The notes beneath the pieces were generated by a model that worked only from the letters and a program-made list of their open reading frames with translations, was not told the origin of the DNA and searched no databases. Of a DNA stretch of 64,000 bases, positions 32,109 to 44,254 are shown one piece after another. Position 1 is the stretch's first letter. Every line of letters begins with the position of its first letter. Source of the DNA: Xiphias gladius (lineage: Eukaryota > Chordata > Actinopteri > Istiophoriformes > Xiphiidae); NCBI RefSeq assembly GCF_016859285.1, contig NC_053411.1, positions 1,613,501 to 1,677,500 of the forward strand, written 5' to 3'. The position numbers and the translations under genes were made by a program.

Positions 32109-34135
32109 AACCATGGTGCCAAGGTGAGAAACATAGTAAACAAGTATGACAGTTTATTTGATCTCTCGAGAGTGGGACATTTTGGTGACTGAATCCTTTG
32201 AAGCTGTGCTGCGGATAATGGGGGATTAAACCCTGTTTCTGAAAAGGGTTGCTTTGCTCTCTTTCTAGGTCTGTTTGTGAACTGCGGGACTTTTCCTTTG
32301 CCCATCCTTTCTTCAAGCTACATGATTCCATCAGTCTGCGCGTATTGCGGCAAAGCATATGAGATGCGGATATTCAGTTTGGAAATTGTGTTGGCATCTT
32401 CAAGGCACCTGAGATGTCAGTTGCCTGCAGATGAATCGTTCTTTCAGTCACATTCACATATTCTGTTTTCAATAAGGATGATTAGCAAAGTGCACTGTTT
32501 AACATTTATGATGTATAAAACAATTTTCTCACTTGCTCTACAGGTTTTCAGCTCAGTTTTTAGCCATGTCTTTTTTGTCCTACCTGCGTTTCTTCCTCAC
32601 ATGAAGCAAATTGTTAAATTCAGCAAATGTTAATTGTTTGGCTTCTGTTTATCATTCAGAAGAAACCTGGATTTATATCTCTGTGAAGATGCTACTCCAT
32701 ACCTACAGGTACTACATGCATAATATCTAAGGTTGCACCATATGCTATATTGTAGCTGATGTTCACCTCCTCAAAAATGTACACATCCGGGCCATGGCGT
32801 AGATGGAGAAACTATGTGTGGACAGCAAAAACGTATTGGCTGCTGGTGTTTTCCCCTACATGTTACTGATTCTGGTGGAGTTTGTCGAGTGAAGACAACA
32901 TTAAGGAAGTTAAAGAAAGACGCTCATTAGTCTCCTCCTTTTCAGGAACAAACATCTAACAAAGCAGTTACTCTCTTAGTTCTGTAAATCACTGAAGCTC
33001 ACCGATGCTCTGCATCACAAAGTTAAAGAAAGAATGTAAACAAAGTTACTGTGGAGAACATAAAGCATGATATGATCATATGATCATATCATATTCTATG
33101 GAGGTTATGTGAATGGATGAAATCTGATTCAACTGTCAATCAAAACCTATGCCATAGGTACTTACGGTGGGACTCTTAACCCCTTGCATAAACTATAAAT
33201 CCAGCTTAAGTGTTCTTGTTCTATCAATATATAAATATCTACTTTATTTTCATTTGATGCAGGTTAACCCATGCAGTTAGCTGTATCAGTTGCTTGTAGT
33301 GCAAAAGAGCCTTATCTTGCTCCTCAGCACACATCTCACATTACCCGAGTCAGTTATATGAATGTAGATAAAGATTTATATTTGACTAAGATATTTTTCA
33401 AAAATGATCTTCATCATTGGTGACAAATGGTATGCCGTGGAGATCTGTGATTCTTCAGGCATGTTCTATGATAGCAGTAGTTTTCACTGAGCAATTACTT
33501 CCTTTGTGCTTGACAGGGTGAAACACAGTGAGCTGTCTAGTGTTGCAACTGACCTGGCTGAGTCAGGATACAGAATCCCACTTTTGAGTGGCGTGTGAGA
33601 CAGTTTAACGTAAGACATATTATCTCAAAAACATTCCAGCCTCTTATTTTTTTCTAATTTCAATGTGTTAACAAAATATAAAATTAATGAATTTTGTATT
33701 ACTTGTTTAGGTTTCTGCTGATCTGAATTCAAAATTCTTGAAATACAAGTGTTGAGTGACACCAAAACAAGAACATTTGCTGACAAGGACTGGCAGCAAA
33801 ATAACATAACATTTTCTTCCCACTGACAATGTTGCACACATTGCCTACACCTGACAACAAAAACGAACCCTTCATATCTGGGATTGTAGTCTGGGATGGA
33901 TTTATATTGTATCCATATAACAGCATAAGCAAATACAGAAATGTGAGGCAGGACTCAGGGCTTGGGCTGTATAAGTCATGAGGCACTTGCTTTGTTGACG
34001 GTGCCTTTGTTTGTTTTGCATATAGGTGGATTTGAAGTTTGTATTTTTCATATTAGTTGTAAAAGCATCGGTATACATTAAAAATCTAAAATGAATATGA
34101 TTTTTAATAAAGCCAAAACTACTTTGGTCTTAATA
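32109..34135 (+). other. rbm4 copy 1 3' UTR with probable intron
   Basis: A good donor (CCAAG|GTGAGAA, GT at 32124) lies 15 nt after the stop. A matching acceptor (GCTCTCTTTCTAG, ending 32268) follows. RBM4 in mammals also has a final 3' UTR exon. AATAAA at 34106-34111 is the likely poly(A) signal. The palindrome 33067-33092 lies inside. Confidence 0.6.
33067..33092. repeat. Perfect 26-bp palindrome
   Basis: ATGATATGATCAT followed by its exact reverse complement, with no spacer. Position is within the inferred rbm4 copy 1 3' UTR. Confidence 0.95.
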
Positions 34136-35480
34136 TTTTTCAGTTCTTTGTTTGAAACCCTATTTGGTGGCATCTAACTTTGTTTGTAGGTGCATTTTCT
34201 ATATCTTATTTTGAGCACGAGAATCACGGTTTTACCACTTTGTCATTTTAAGGGCATTAAACTCTGTGTCATCTGTTGTGTTTTTCTCCAAAAGGTCACC
34301 ATATACAGAAGTGGGCAATGTGGATAAAATCTAACACAGTGTAGATTCACAGTGCATGTAGGTGTTTGTGTTGTTTTAATCACAATATCGATATAGATAT
34401 ATTGCAGTTCAGTCATTTTTTTGAAAATCGATTGAGTGATGAGCTGAAATCTACAGTTGCTGACATTGAGGCAAAGGTCATAAAATAATGCCATTAAACA
34501 GTACTGCTTATTGATTTGGCCTGATTTCCAGTAACAGCCATATGGAATATTACTGTCAAAGCATAGACAACTCGAACAGTGTGGGGAAATCTGACAGAAG
34601 AATTTCTATTGTTTTATATAATATAAGTCTAGCAGTGTCCTACCACCCAGAGTTGTCTATACATTTTGTGTCTAGATCAGTGGTTACCAGCTGAAAGGGT
34701 CAAAGTTACTGGTATGGGAAAGAAGAATGTGAAACATGATTTTTCTTTTAGCTTTGCTTATTTCTGGTGAAAATCTGGGGGGGCAATTACAGTGTAACGT
34801 GATGGCAAGTAGATACTGCTTTATTTATAGGAGTCACAAGCACAAAGAGTTTGGAACCACTGGTCTAGATCACCAGTTTTACTGGCATATTTTTCAAATA
34901 GTTGCAGAGAAGACAGTGGTGGTGGCCAGTATGTTATGCAACGGGTTCTGCTAATCTACCAACATTATTTCTTGAAAAGAACACTCCTACTTGGGACTGT
35001 CCGAACTGTCATTTGGAGCATATTGTTGAGATGCGCTGACATAATGAATGCAAATCTCTCCGCAACAGTTATGGTACATTATAATGGGCTACTTTTCTGA
35101 AACAAATGGCTGTTCAAAGACAGCTTATCTTGTCATAACCGTTAGGTTCAAGTATGAGAAAATATTAGTATTATAAAAGTTATTTTTCATAAATTGTCTA
35201 ACTGTGCAAGCTGACAAAATATAAATATATACGTATATAAACAAGACCACAATTAAGGGAGTTTTTTTTACCATCTACACTATTAAACTTATTTGTGAGA
35301 TAACATTCGTTACGTACTAACCGTTTATTGCATTTTGAATCTTTTTTTTCCCCTTTGTTTCCTGTATTCCGTCTCTCCTGTCAACACAATGCCTTTAGCA
35401 TTGCTCCTAAGAAGTGCTAACCGAGTTAGCTGTAGCTATGTCTTTACCATGGTGTTTGGCTGGTCACGAGCTGGTAATGT
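34136..35480. other. Spacer between rbm4 copies
   Basis: About 1.3 kb, AT-rich, with no recognised coding sequence or repeat. Confidence 0.5.
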
Positions 35481-35553
35481 AACGTCAGTTGGTGAAGCAG
35501 CAGTCGCCATTTCATTCTCCGACGGTCGAGACGCAAGACTGCAGCTGCAAAAG
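35481..35553 (+). promoter_or_regulatory. rbm4 copy 2 promoter-proximal region and non-coding exon 1
   Basis: Non-coding first exon ending AAAAG|GTATGAA (donor GT at 35554), spliced to the acceptor ending 37294. It contains GAAGCAGCAGTCGCCATTTCA, the same block as in copy 1 with one inserted base. An ORF 35335-35559 overlaps it but has no family match and is not called. Confidence 0.6.
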
Positions 35554-37294
35554 GTATGAATTCCATTAATAACCACTAAATGAACATAACCCAAATGGTA
35601 TATTAGTTACCTAAATTAGCCAATGCACTCCAGCTACTGGCGTTATATGGAACAAATAGAGATCCTATATTATTTATGGATACGCTAAGCTAACTTAAAG
35701 ACACACTATAGGTGTGCAACGTATTTAAGGCAATTCTCTCAAAGCGTGGGGAAGCATGTTATGTAACTTTGTTATCGACTAAAATAGTGCTGTATACTTG
35801 TTGGTTTTTATGCCACAATTTTTTAAGTAAGCTAACTTAGTAAACGGTACTTTCTTAAGCTCGGTGCAGCTAACGAAAGTGAGCTGCAGAGCCACGATGT
35901 ACTGCTTGTGCCGTGAATGGAGAAAATATGCGAGCGATGGGTGTGCGACATTTGTCTCTCTTTGTAAAAATGATTTGATAGTCGTTGTGACGTAGGCCAA
36001 TTGATATTAGCCAAAGATAAATAATGCAAATGTGTCTGACGTTCTGCAGACGATACTAGCTACATATAAACAATTAGATATCCGAGCTGTGTTTTGCACA
36101 GATTTTCAGATTATTCTATTCACTGCTAGATTACGAGCCCACCACGGCATTATCACCGCCAACTGTCGGTACATTTAATGAAAGTTTAACCCACCTTTGG
36201 GATGCTTTGGCCTTGATAGTGCTACTTTAGGTGTGTTTTGGTCTTGGACTCAGTCTTCACACAACCATGACAAATTGGATATTGTTTGAAAGCTCGACGC
36301 ATCCTGATTCTATCAGTGTAAAACATTCCTGTATACCCACATTACTGCAACAACTGTTTACACAGAAATGGTTCAGACTTGTAGCTATGGCTCCAACGCA
36401 TTTTCCACACAGAAGGTCCTACTGTAGCCCTTATATTCCCGTTTTATGTCGAAAAAAAATAGACGAGGCAAAAACAACCCTTACATTTCTAGCATGCTTC
36501 TGCCTCTGTAACTTTGGTTGTCGTCTACTCATACTAACGTTTTGATTGTAGAATTTAAAGCGTTGCCGCTCAAATGAGACCAGGATTATGACTGTAATCT
36601 AAAGAAAAGCAGTAACCTTTTTATTTTGAGTACATTATTTTAGGGCTTGGGCACGAAAATGGGGGTGCCTGGTTACAGTTGCTTTGGTAGCAACAACCTC
36701 AAAAACAAGATCTTCCAGTAGCTGCAAATCAGACCTGCACAATGCTAAGGGGGAATTTTGGACCGTTCTTCCTAAAGAACTGTTTCAGATCAGCCATATT
36801 CTTAGGATGTCTGGTGTGAACAGCTCTCTGAGCTCATTCCCCAATTCTCTGAGATTTCTCTGTAACCCTTTTCAGCTTTATGCAAATCAGCAGTTTCTTG
36901 ATGGTAAGTCTTCTGAGATCTGTTGTTTATGAGGCATGATTCACTTCAGCAGATGCTTCCTGTGAATAGCAAACTCAGAATGTTTGAGTGTTTTCTATAA
37001 ATCAAAGTAGCTCTAACCCACACCTCCAGTCTGGTTTCATTGACTGGACTCCAGGTCTGTAAACTCCTGACTCCAGTTAGCTTTAGTTGATGTCATTACA
37101 TCACAGATTATGGTTGTAATAAACTCAATGCAATTTGCAGGAAAGCCTTTTAAATAAATGTAAATCAATTCACAAATTTCTAAAATAAGAGTGATAATTA
37201 TTTGAATGGATTTGGGTTAAATGAACTGGTCAAGGTTTTAATTGTGTTAGTCGAGTTGTGGGATCAATAATTTTAATTTCTTCTCCTCCCTTAG
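35554..37294. other. rbm4 copy 2 intron 1
   Basis: 5' UTR intron of ~1.7 kb. The first kilobase is unrecognised; 36684-37100 is a transposon fragment. Confidence 0.55.
36684..37100. mobile_element. Tc1/mariner-like fragment, same family as 38367-39530
   Basis: Shares AGATCTTCCAGTAGCTGCAA, AGACCTGCACAATG, ATGTCTGGTGTGAAC and the 3' phrase TTTGAGTGTTTTCTATAAATC with the element in the next intron of this gene. An internal deletion joins the two halves (around 36840). Confidence 0.85.
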
Positions 37295-37312
37295 TGACGT
37301 GGCAGCTTCACA

Positions 37313-40300
37313 ATGGTGAAAATATTCATTGGGAACTTGTCACCAGACACTACATCAGATGAACTTCGCTCTCTCTTCTCCCAGTATGGCAAGATTGCAG
37401 AATGTACTATTGTCAAGAACTTTGGCTTTGTGCACATGGATGACAAAGCGGAGGCAGAAGAAGCCATTCGCAACCTCCACCATTATGAGCTAAATGGCCA
37501 GCCCATGAATGTGGAACTGAGCCGTGGCAAGTCAAGAGGATCTACCAAACTACATGTTGGCAACATTGCTTGTACCAACCAGGAGCTGAGGGCTAAGTTT
37601 GAAGAGTTTGGCACTGTGTTGGAGTGTGACATAGTAAAAAACTATGCTTTTGTTCACATGGAGCGAATGGAGGATGCCATGGAGGCCATTAATCAGTTAG
37701 ACAACACAACTTTTAAAGGTGAACTCTCGGGCTGGGCTTAGTGGGGAGTTTACCTTTTATTAAATAAATAGTATCAAGATATTTAATTCTCTTCTTGTGA
37801 ATTGACAGGTAAGTTGAGGGTGCACCACAGGTGAGTAAAAAAAGAAAGATGAAGGGATAACGGTAAGATGAAGAAAGAAAGGCAGCCCCATTTACTTATT
37901 ATTTTAAAGCTGCGATCCGTAATGTCATGGTAATATCCATCTGTATGATGGATTGTTGTAAAACACAAATGGGCACCTACTGCAGTTTATGATTTACCCA
38001 TCAGGTCACACCTGTTCTGTTTGTGTAAGTATAGTCTGTTCAATACTGGATACCATATTGGTATTTTTACAAATCAAACTCAAGTGCATCCGTTAAGGGC
38101 TGGATGTACACCAAAATGGATGTGCATGCGGATCTGTTTATACTTAATGTATTTTCTGCACACAGATGTGTTCACACGTTAGTCAGTTCCGTCATAAATT
38201 TTGGGCTGCATATGCACGGTCTGCCTGAACTCTCAGCTACATGGACAGATGATGAAATTTATGTCACACGGACACAAACTTTGCTGACAAGTTTAGCACT
38301 AGCTAATTCAGATAGGAATCTTACTTACAACCTTCCATGATAACTCAAGACATTTGTGGTGTAGTACAGTGGCAAGAAAAAAAATGTGAAACCTTTGGTT
38401 TTCTGCAGTTATTGATCATAAAATGTGATCTTCATCTAAGACTCAAGTATAGACAAACACAATGTGCATAAACATTGGACATCACAAACAGTTTGAATCT
38501 TTTGTGTCTTAATTGAACCCATCCATTTAACATTAACAGTGCTGGTGGAAAAAGTAAGTAAACCCTTAGATTTATTAACTGGTTACCTCATTTGGCAGCA
38601 ACAACAAGATCTTCCAGTAGCTGCAAATCAGACCTGCACAATGTTCAGGGGGAATTTGGAGCATTCTTCCCTAAAGAGCTGCTCAGCTCAGCCATATTCT
38701 TACGATGTCTGGTGTGAACTGCTCTCTGAGCTCTTTCCACAGTATCTCTTTTGAGTTCAGGTCTGGGTTCTGACTGGGCCACTCCAAAAGGGGGATTTTC
38801 TCTGTTTGAAGTCATTGTGTAGATCCACTTCCATGTTAAGCAGCCCGAAATCATGGTGCTCCCTCCACCGTAGTTCACTGTTGGAATGATTTTTTCATGT
38901 TGTTGTGCATTGCCTTTTTTTTACACCATACGTAGAGCTGTGTGTTCTTCACAAATCATTCAGCCTTAGTTTGATCAGTCCACAAAACATTTTCCAAGTT
39001 GTGGAGTGTCAGGGTGCTTTTTGGCAAACTTGAGGCACACAGTGATGTTAGAGATGTTAACCAGATCCAATGATTCCTTTAAGCTTGTAGCTGTTACTCT
39101 GGGCGTCTTTTTCACCTCATTGAACATTCACTTTGTGCCTTTGGAGTCACAAACACTTCTAGGGAGAGTAGCCAAAGAAAATAAATGACCTCCATTTATA
39201 AACAGTCTGTCTACGTGTGGGCTGATGAATATCTAAACTCTTTTGAGATTTTTCTGTAACCCTTTCCAGCTTTATGCTAATCAGCAGTTTGATTGATGGT
39301 AAATCTTCTGTAATTTGTTGTTTGTGATGGTTCACCTCAGCAGATGCTTCTTGTGATTAGCAAACTCAAAATATTTGAGTGTTTTCTATAAATCAAAGAA
39401 CAAAGCAATGATCTGTGTGTTATTAGTTAAACTAGATTGTGTTTGTTCATAATTGTAACTTAGATGAAGATCTGACCATATTTTAAATGCAGATAATTCC
39501 AAATGGTTCCCTTACTTTTTCTTGCCACTACATGAACATCATTGAAGTTACCTTTTTTCACCGCAGGGCGTAAAAATGTGTGAAAAGTTACGGATTTCAG
39601 CTTTAATAACTGTACTTTTTAATGCTCAAATCAAAGGCTTTGTCCTTTTGCTATTCTTTCGAGTATAAAGCATATTTTTACCAGGCTGGTCGAATAGGAG
39701 ACCTTTGTATGCCAGGCAGGAAATGTCAAATATATTATTTGGAATAAATGAAGGCATAAGTCCTTATTCAGTCTTTTCTTTTTAAGGCAAACTGATGAGT
39801 GTGAAGCTTTCGACTAGCCGCCTGCGTACTGCGCCGGGAATGGGAGACAGATCGGGTTGTTATCGTTGCGGGCAGGAAGGCCACTGGTCCAAAGAATGCC
39901 CACTAGACCAAAATGGCTACCACAGAAACGGCTCAGAGCCAAAGTCTGATGGATACGATGCCTCGAGATTTGGCGGGCGTGGTCGCAACGGGGGTTATCA
40001 TCCGGACTTCAGTGGCGATCCAGATTATGGTGGCGGCTATGCTCCTGTACATGTTTTTTCCCGTGGTTCTGGTCACAGCGGCAGCATGGCAGGGTACAGA
40101 AGGGGTGCAGGCTATGAGAGTGCAATGAGATATGGGCCGCACCCAGGTTATGGCATAAGCGCTGTTGCTGAACATAGCATGGCTCGGATGTACGGCAGCG
40201 AGGCAGCATACAGGAGCAACGGCTCACTCTATGGCGCGGTACCAGCCTACCCGATGCGCCGGTCGCCTTACGAGGAAAGGGATCCGTACGGGGTCGTGGA

Positions 40301-40646
40301 CTACTACGAGAAGTACAGGGCCAATTCTTACGGAGGCAGTTATTTCGAGGAACACCGCGCCGTCCCCTTGCCTGCTCCATCAACATCCTCCTCCACACCT
40401 ATAATAAGGGAACGTCTTCCCCCCTCTAGCCTTGACCCATACGAGTGCCCTCCGCTCCCTCCTCCACCAGCCCCAGTCACCTCATACTATGCACGTGACC
40501 GGAGTCCGATTCGGAGAGTCCCTGCCGAGGCAGATGGATTTGCATATGAGCGTTCGCGCCTTTCCCCAGTGCCCACCCTCCCAAGAAGTTCTACCTATGA
40601 CCATCCGCGGGATCCCAGCGCTGAGCAGGCAAATTATACTTACTAA
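37313..40646 (+). CDS. rbm4.2: RNA-binding protein 4 (Lark family), copy 2
   Basis: Paralogue of the gene at 30610. Coding exons 37313-37718 and 39787-40646 give 421 residues, longer than copy 1 because the tail holds an extra Gly/Tyr/Ser/Arg-rich block (about 185-260). RRM1 (KIFIGNL, NFGFVHM) and RRM2 (KLHVGNI, NYAFVHM) are intact. The CCHC knuckle lies at 160-173 ([14 protein letters not shown]). The tail keeps [46 protein letters not shown] and ERSRLSPV, the last two also resembling mammalian RBM4. The RRM/knuckle intron is in the same place and phase as in copy 1 (AAAG|GTGAACTC in both) and has been enlarged by a Tc1-type element. Exon 2 starts at acceptor 37293-37294. The suffix is positional. 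Confidence 0.95.
37719..39786. other. rbm4 copy 2 intron 2, transposon-expanded
   Basis: 2068 bp, against 389 bp for the same intron in copy 1. About 1.16 kb of the excess is the transposon at 38367-39530. The ORF 38104-38340 has no recognised similarity. Confidence 0.7.
38367..39530 (-). mobile_element. Tc1/mariner-like element with both ends
   Basis: Left end CAGTGGCAAGAAAAA and right end TTTTTCTTGCCACT are inverted repeats next to TA, followed inward by GATCTTCATCTAAG on both arms. The interior minus strand encodes decayed transposase (for example [18 protein letters not shown] at 38645-38878). Stops and frameshifts throughout; inactive. Confidence 0.85.
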
Positions 40647-41410
40647 TCCTTGTCCCGTACAGCCCGGTGAGAGCTGACTTACATTTAGCGGAGAGGATAG
40701 CCTAAGTGCCATCGGAATTACTGAAAATTAAACGTCAAACAGTATACGTCATTGGTAATATTAGGGGCAAAAGCCAGTCTTTTTCTATATGTGAGAGGTG
40801 TGGGCAGTAAAGGGTTAAGGTTACAATAAAGCTTGCCAATCATTATAGCCAACGATTAGATTTGAGTGTGAATGGTTGAATACATTCACATTATGTTGTG
40901 ATCTCATTCCAGCTCATACAAAATTCAGTACAACTAATGTTCAGTTGATCATCTTTCATCGTCCTATTTACATGTTGTGGTATCGGTGTAGTTCTGAGAT
41001 GGCTTAGTCTAGTGTGGAAGTGCAGATACTGGGTTTATCCACAACCTGGTCGACATCCATTCATGATACTGTAAAAACAAACATTTTGCCCCTCGGAAAG
41101 TAGCTCTATGTTCACACACTATTTAGACTCAGTTAATAGAAACATATTTAATTAGTGCATGATGCATGTTTTAAAGGTGAGTCCTAGGGGTTACGTTAAT
41201 TAAAATTTAATAAATTCTTTTCAGCAGCATCTAATGTATTACTATATGCATTTTAGTGTATTTGTGTTAATGTAAGTTTACATTGTTACTGCATATGTGA
41301 AGCACTGGCAAAACAAATCTGAATACTGCTTCAGAACCTACATTGTTCAACCTGTGGACTTCAATGTCACACTTGTACCAAATATAGACATGCAGAATAA
41401 AAAATTGTTA
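40647..41410 (+). other. rbm4 copy 2 3' UTR (probable)
   Basis: A donor-like CCCG|GTGAGAG lies 20 nt after the stop, in the equivalent place to copy 1's 3' UTR donor. AATAAA at 41396-41401 is the first poly(A) signal. A polypyrimidine-AG at about 41483-41495 could be the acceptor of a spliced form. Confidence 0.5.
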
Positions 41411-41800
41411 TACTTTCGTATTTGGGTTATATCAAACTTTTTGTGAAATTGCATAGAAGAAGTTTATTGAGCTGCATTGTGATCTTTTTTTTCAGTAGGC
41501 ACATTTCTTATATTCAATTTATTTTCATTGCTGTGATAAGTATGAGGCTTCACATCTTGAACATATGTTGTAGTTTCATAAGAAAATGACCTCAATTGCC
41601 TGTGCTGTCTGTCTTGATTTCTAACTATTAGGTTAAAATTAAAATCGGTCTAAAATGAGTCTGAAAACTGTGACCTGTGTGTTTGTTGTGCCGAGTCATC
41701 TGGTATACTGGCCAGTGTAATGCGTATTAGTTCAATTTTTGATGGTAAAAGATGAAAAATATAAAACTGGAAAATTGAATTCAGCCTTTATAAAATTTTA

Positions 41801-43228
41801 CATTCCTGGTTGAAATTTTTGGCATCCCTGACTTTTAAGTACAGACTTCAGAATATCTTCAGAAATTAACCAGTTTTGTATCATCAGAATATTTATTAAA
41901 ATCTCCAAAGTTGCTGAACAACAAAAAAAAATATTTTTTTACATATTGAAATAAAAAATACAGACAAAATGTACACTTGACATAATTGTTGGCACCCTTG
42001 TGATGAATTTTCATTAGTTCCTCAATCAAAATAAACACTTACGACTCACCTGTGCTTAATTTTCCGTGTTCATATTACCTGAATTAACCGATGAATGATG
42101 GTTTTACAACATAAAAAGGGGCTGCCTGTTTCCTTTTTTTTTTTTTTTTAACATAGTGGTGCAGACAAGAGAGCTGTCTGAGAGCATGAGAAATGCTATT
42201 ATCAAAAAAACATAATTCCAAAGGCTACAAGGCAATTGGCATAGATGTTGAAATCCCTGTCTCAACAGTTCATAATGTTATCAAGAAGTTTCACCGTCAT
42301 TAAACTGTTAGGATGCTTCCAGGACGTGGTGCTAAGAAACTCAATGAGAGAAGTCTGTGAAGGTTGATGTGGATTGTGGGAAAAAAACACAAGAAATGGA
42401 AAGAGCTTCAGAATTACCTGGAGCAATCTGGAGAGGTAGTTTCAGCCCGTACCACACACTATACCAAGTAGGGCTCCATTGGCACAGACCAAAGAGGACA
42501 CCACTATTGAAAGAAAGGCACAAAAAGGCAAGAATAATGTTTGCAAAAACTTTCATAGATAAGCCACAGTCTTCTGGGATGATGTTCTATGGACAGATGA
42601 AACCAAAGTAGAGCTCTTTGGGAATGCAGCGCATCAGCTTGTTTATAGGCACTGAAATGAAGCCCATAAGGAAAAGAACACCCTACTTGCAGTAAAACAT
42701 GGTGGAGGTTCTATCATGCTATAGGCTGCTTTGCTTCCCCTGGTACTGGAGGCATTGAATGTATCAAAGGACTGAAATGTGTTACCCAGTGTCAGAAAAC
42801 CAGGTTTGAAGCAAAGGTCAATGTGTCCTGACCTAAATCCCACTGAAATCCTTTGGAGAGAGCTGAAATCTGCCAGTGCAAAAATGACACCTGCACACTT
42901 AAAAGAGCTTGAACACATAGCAATGGAGGAGTGGCAGAAACTACCAGGAGACAGGTGCAAGAAGCTTCTAGATAGCTACAAGAAACGTTTAGAGGCTGTC
43001 ATTGTTGCCAAAGGTTCTGCAACCAAATATTAGTGAAGGACACCAATAATTGTGTCTGGGGAACATTTTGTGTTTATATTATTTCACTATTATGCAAGTT
43101 TTTTATTCTGTGGATATTGTATTACAATATTTTGACGATACAGAATTTTTTCATTTGCATTTATTTCTGAAGATATTCTAAATTCTGTACTTAAAATTCA
43201 GAAGTGCCAATAATTTCAACCAGGAATG
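41801..43228 (+). mobile_element. Full-length but dead Tc1-like transposon
   Basis: 1428 bp bounded by TA on both sides, with ~70-bp inverted terminal repeats starting CATTCCTGGTTGAAATTTTT (right end the reverse complement with a few differences, ACTTAAAATTCAGAAGTGCC matching GGCATCCCTGACTTTTAAGT). Transposase remnants lie on the + strand: N-terminal helix-turn-helix region near 42170-42300, first catalytic block LWTDETKVELFG near 42580, third block CPDLNPTEILWRELK near 42830. The second block (usually DNDPKH) is not seen; the sequence jumps over it. A 16-T run and many stops confirm inactivity. Confidence 0.93.
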
Positions 43229-43654
43229 TATTTTTCATTTGTCAGATCAATGCGTAACATTTTGGAAGATCAATGGAATGTTGGATAGAAAATGGAAAAT
43301 ATGAAATTAGAAAATGTGAGTACTTGCCTGAGAGGGCGGGATCTAACAAGCCCAGCTAAACTTGGTCTGATTGGCCAGCAGAGTAATTAAAGTATGAAAA
43401 ATAAGAACACTCAGAAAAATATTCCTTTACAGTATTTTACTATTAAATATTTAATAATATTATGGATTATTATTTCTGCTGCATTGGCATATACGTTGCA
43501 TTTAACTGCTGTTGTTGTCAACCCCCTGGTATTCCTCAAACTATTTGTCTTCAACAGTGTTCTGGGGTCAAAATTTCAAAAACAATTAAAAAGCATTGTT
43601 TTTCTAATGCATAAAATCCTGCAGATACAGGTCAGGAGTTTCAGTTAATGTTCA

Positions 43655-44200
43655 CATCAAACATCAGAAATGGGAAAAAATGTGATCTCAGTGACTTTGA
43701 CCATGACTTGATTGTTGTTGCCAGACGGGCTGGTTTGAGTATTTCTGAAACTGCTGATCTCCTGGGATTTTCACACATAACAGTCTCTAGAGTTTACTCA
43801 GAGTGGTAACAAAAACATCCAGTGAGCAGCAGTTCTGTGGACAGAAACAACTTGTTGATGAGAGAGGTCAGAGGAGAATGCTCGGACTGGTTGGAGCTGG
43901 CAGAATGGCTACGGTAACTCAGATAACCCCTCTTTACAACTGTGGTGAGCAGAAAAGCGTCTCAGAGTGTACTGCATGTCCAACCTTGAAGCGGATGAGC
44001 TACAACAGCAGACAACCACACCAGGTTCCACTCCTGTCATCCAAGAACAGAAATCTGAGGCTGCAGTGGTCACAGGCTCACCAAAACTGGACTGTTGAAG
44101 ACTGGAAAAACGTAGCCTGGTCTGATGAATGCGGATTCTTACTGAGGCACGTACATGGTGCGTAGCTATACTACCCGCAGCAATCCCGAGGTAAGTGGAG
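43655..44200 (+). mobile_element. Tc1-like transposase fragment
   Basis: + strand: the phrase 'DLSDFDHDLIVVARRAGLSISETADLLGF' is split over frames near 43690-43770, then ORF 43803-44165 with LVGAGRMATVTQITPLYNCG, LKRMSYNSRQPHQVPLLS and WTVEDWKNVAWSDECGFLLR. This belongs to the fish Tc1 group whose ends read TTTATTAGGTACACC. The C-terminal half is missing. Confidence 0.85.
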
Positions 44201-44254
44201 GGTATTATGTTATAGCAGTTCAGCCCCTGAAAGGCTGTTCACCGTCTGTGAGAG

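Noticed and set aside
31714-32358. 214-residue minus-strand ORF over the rbm4 tail
   Set aside because: Shadow of a low-complexity coding exon in the other strand; no recognisable domain.
36231-36545. 104-residue ORF in rbm4 copy 2 intron 1
   Set aside because: Codon content and composition look random; no domain, no splice support and no family match.
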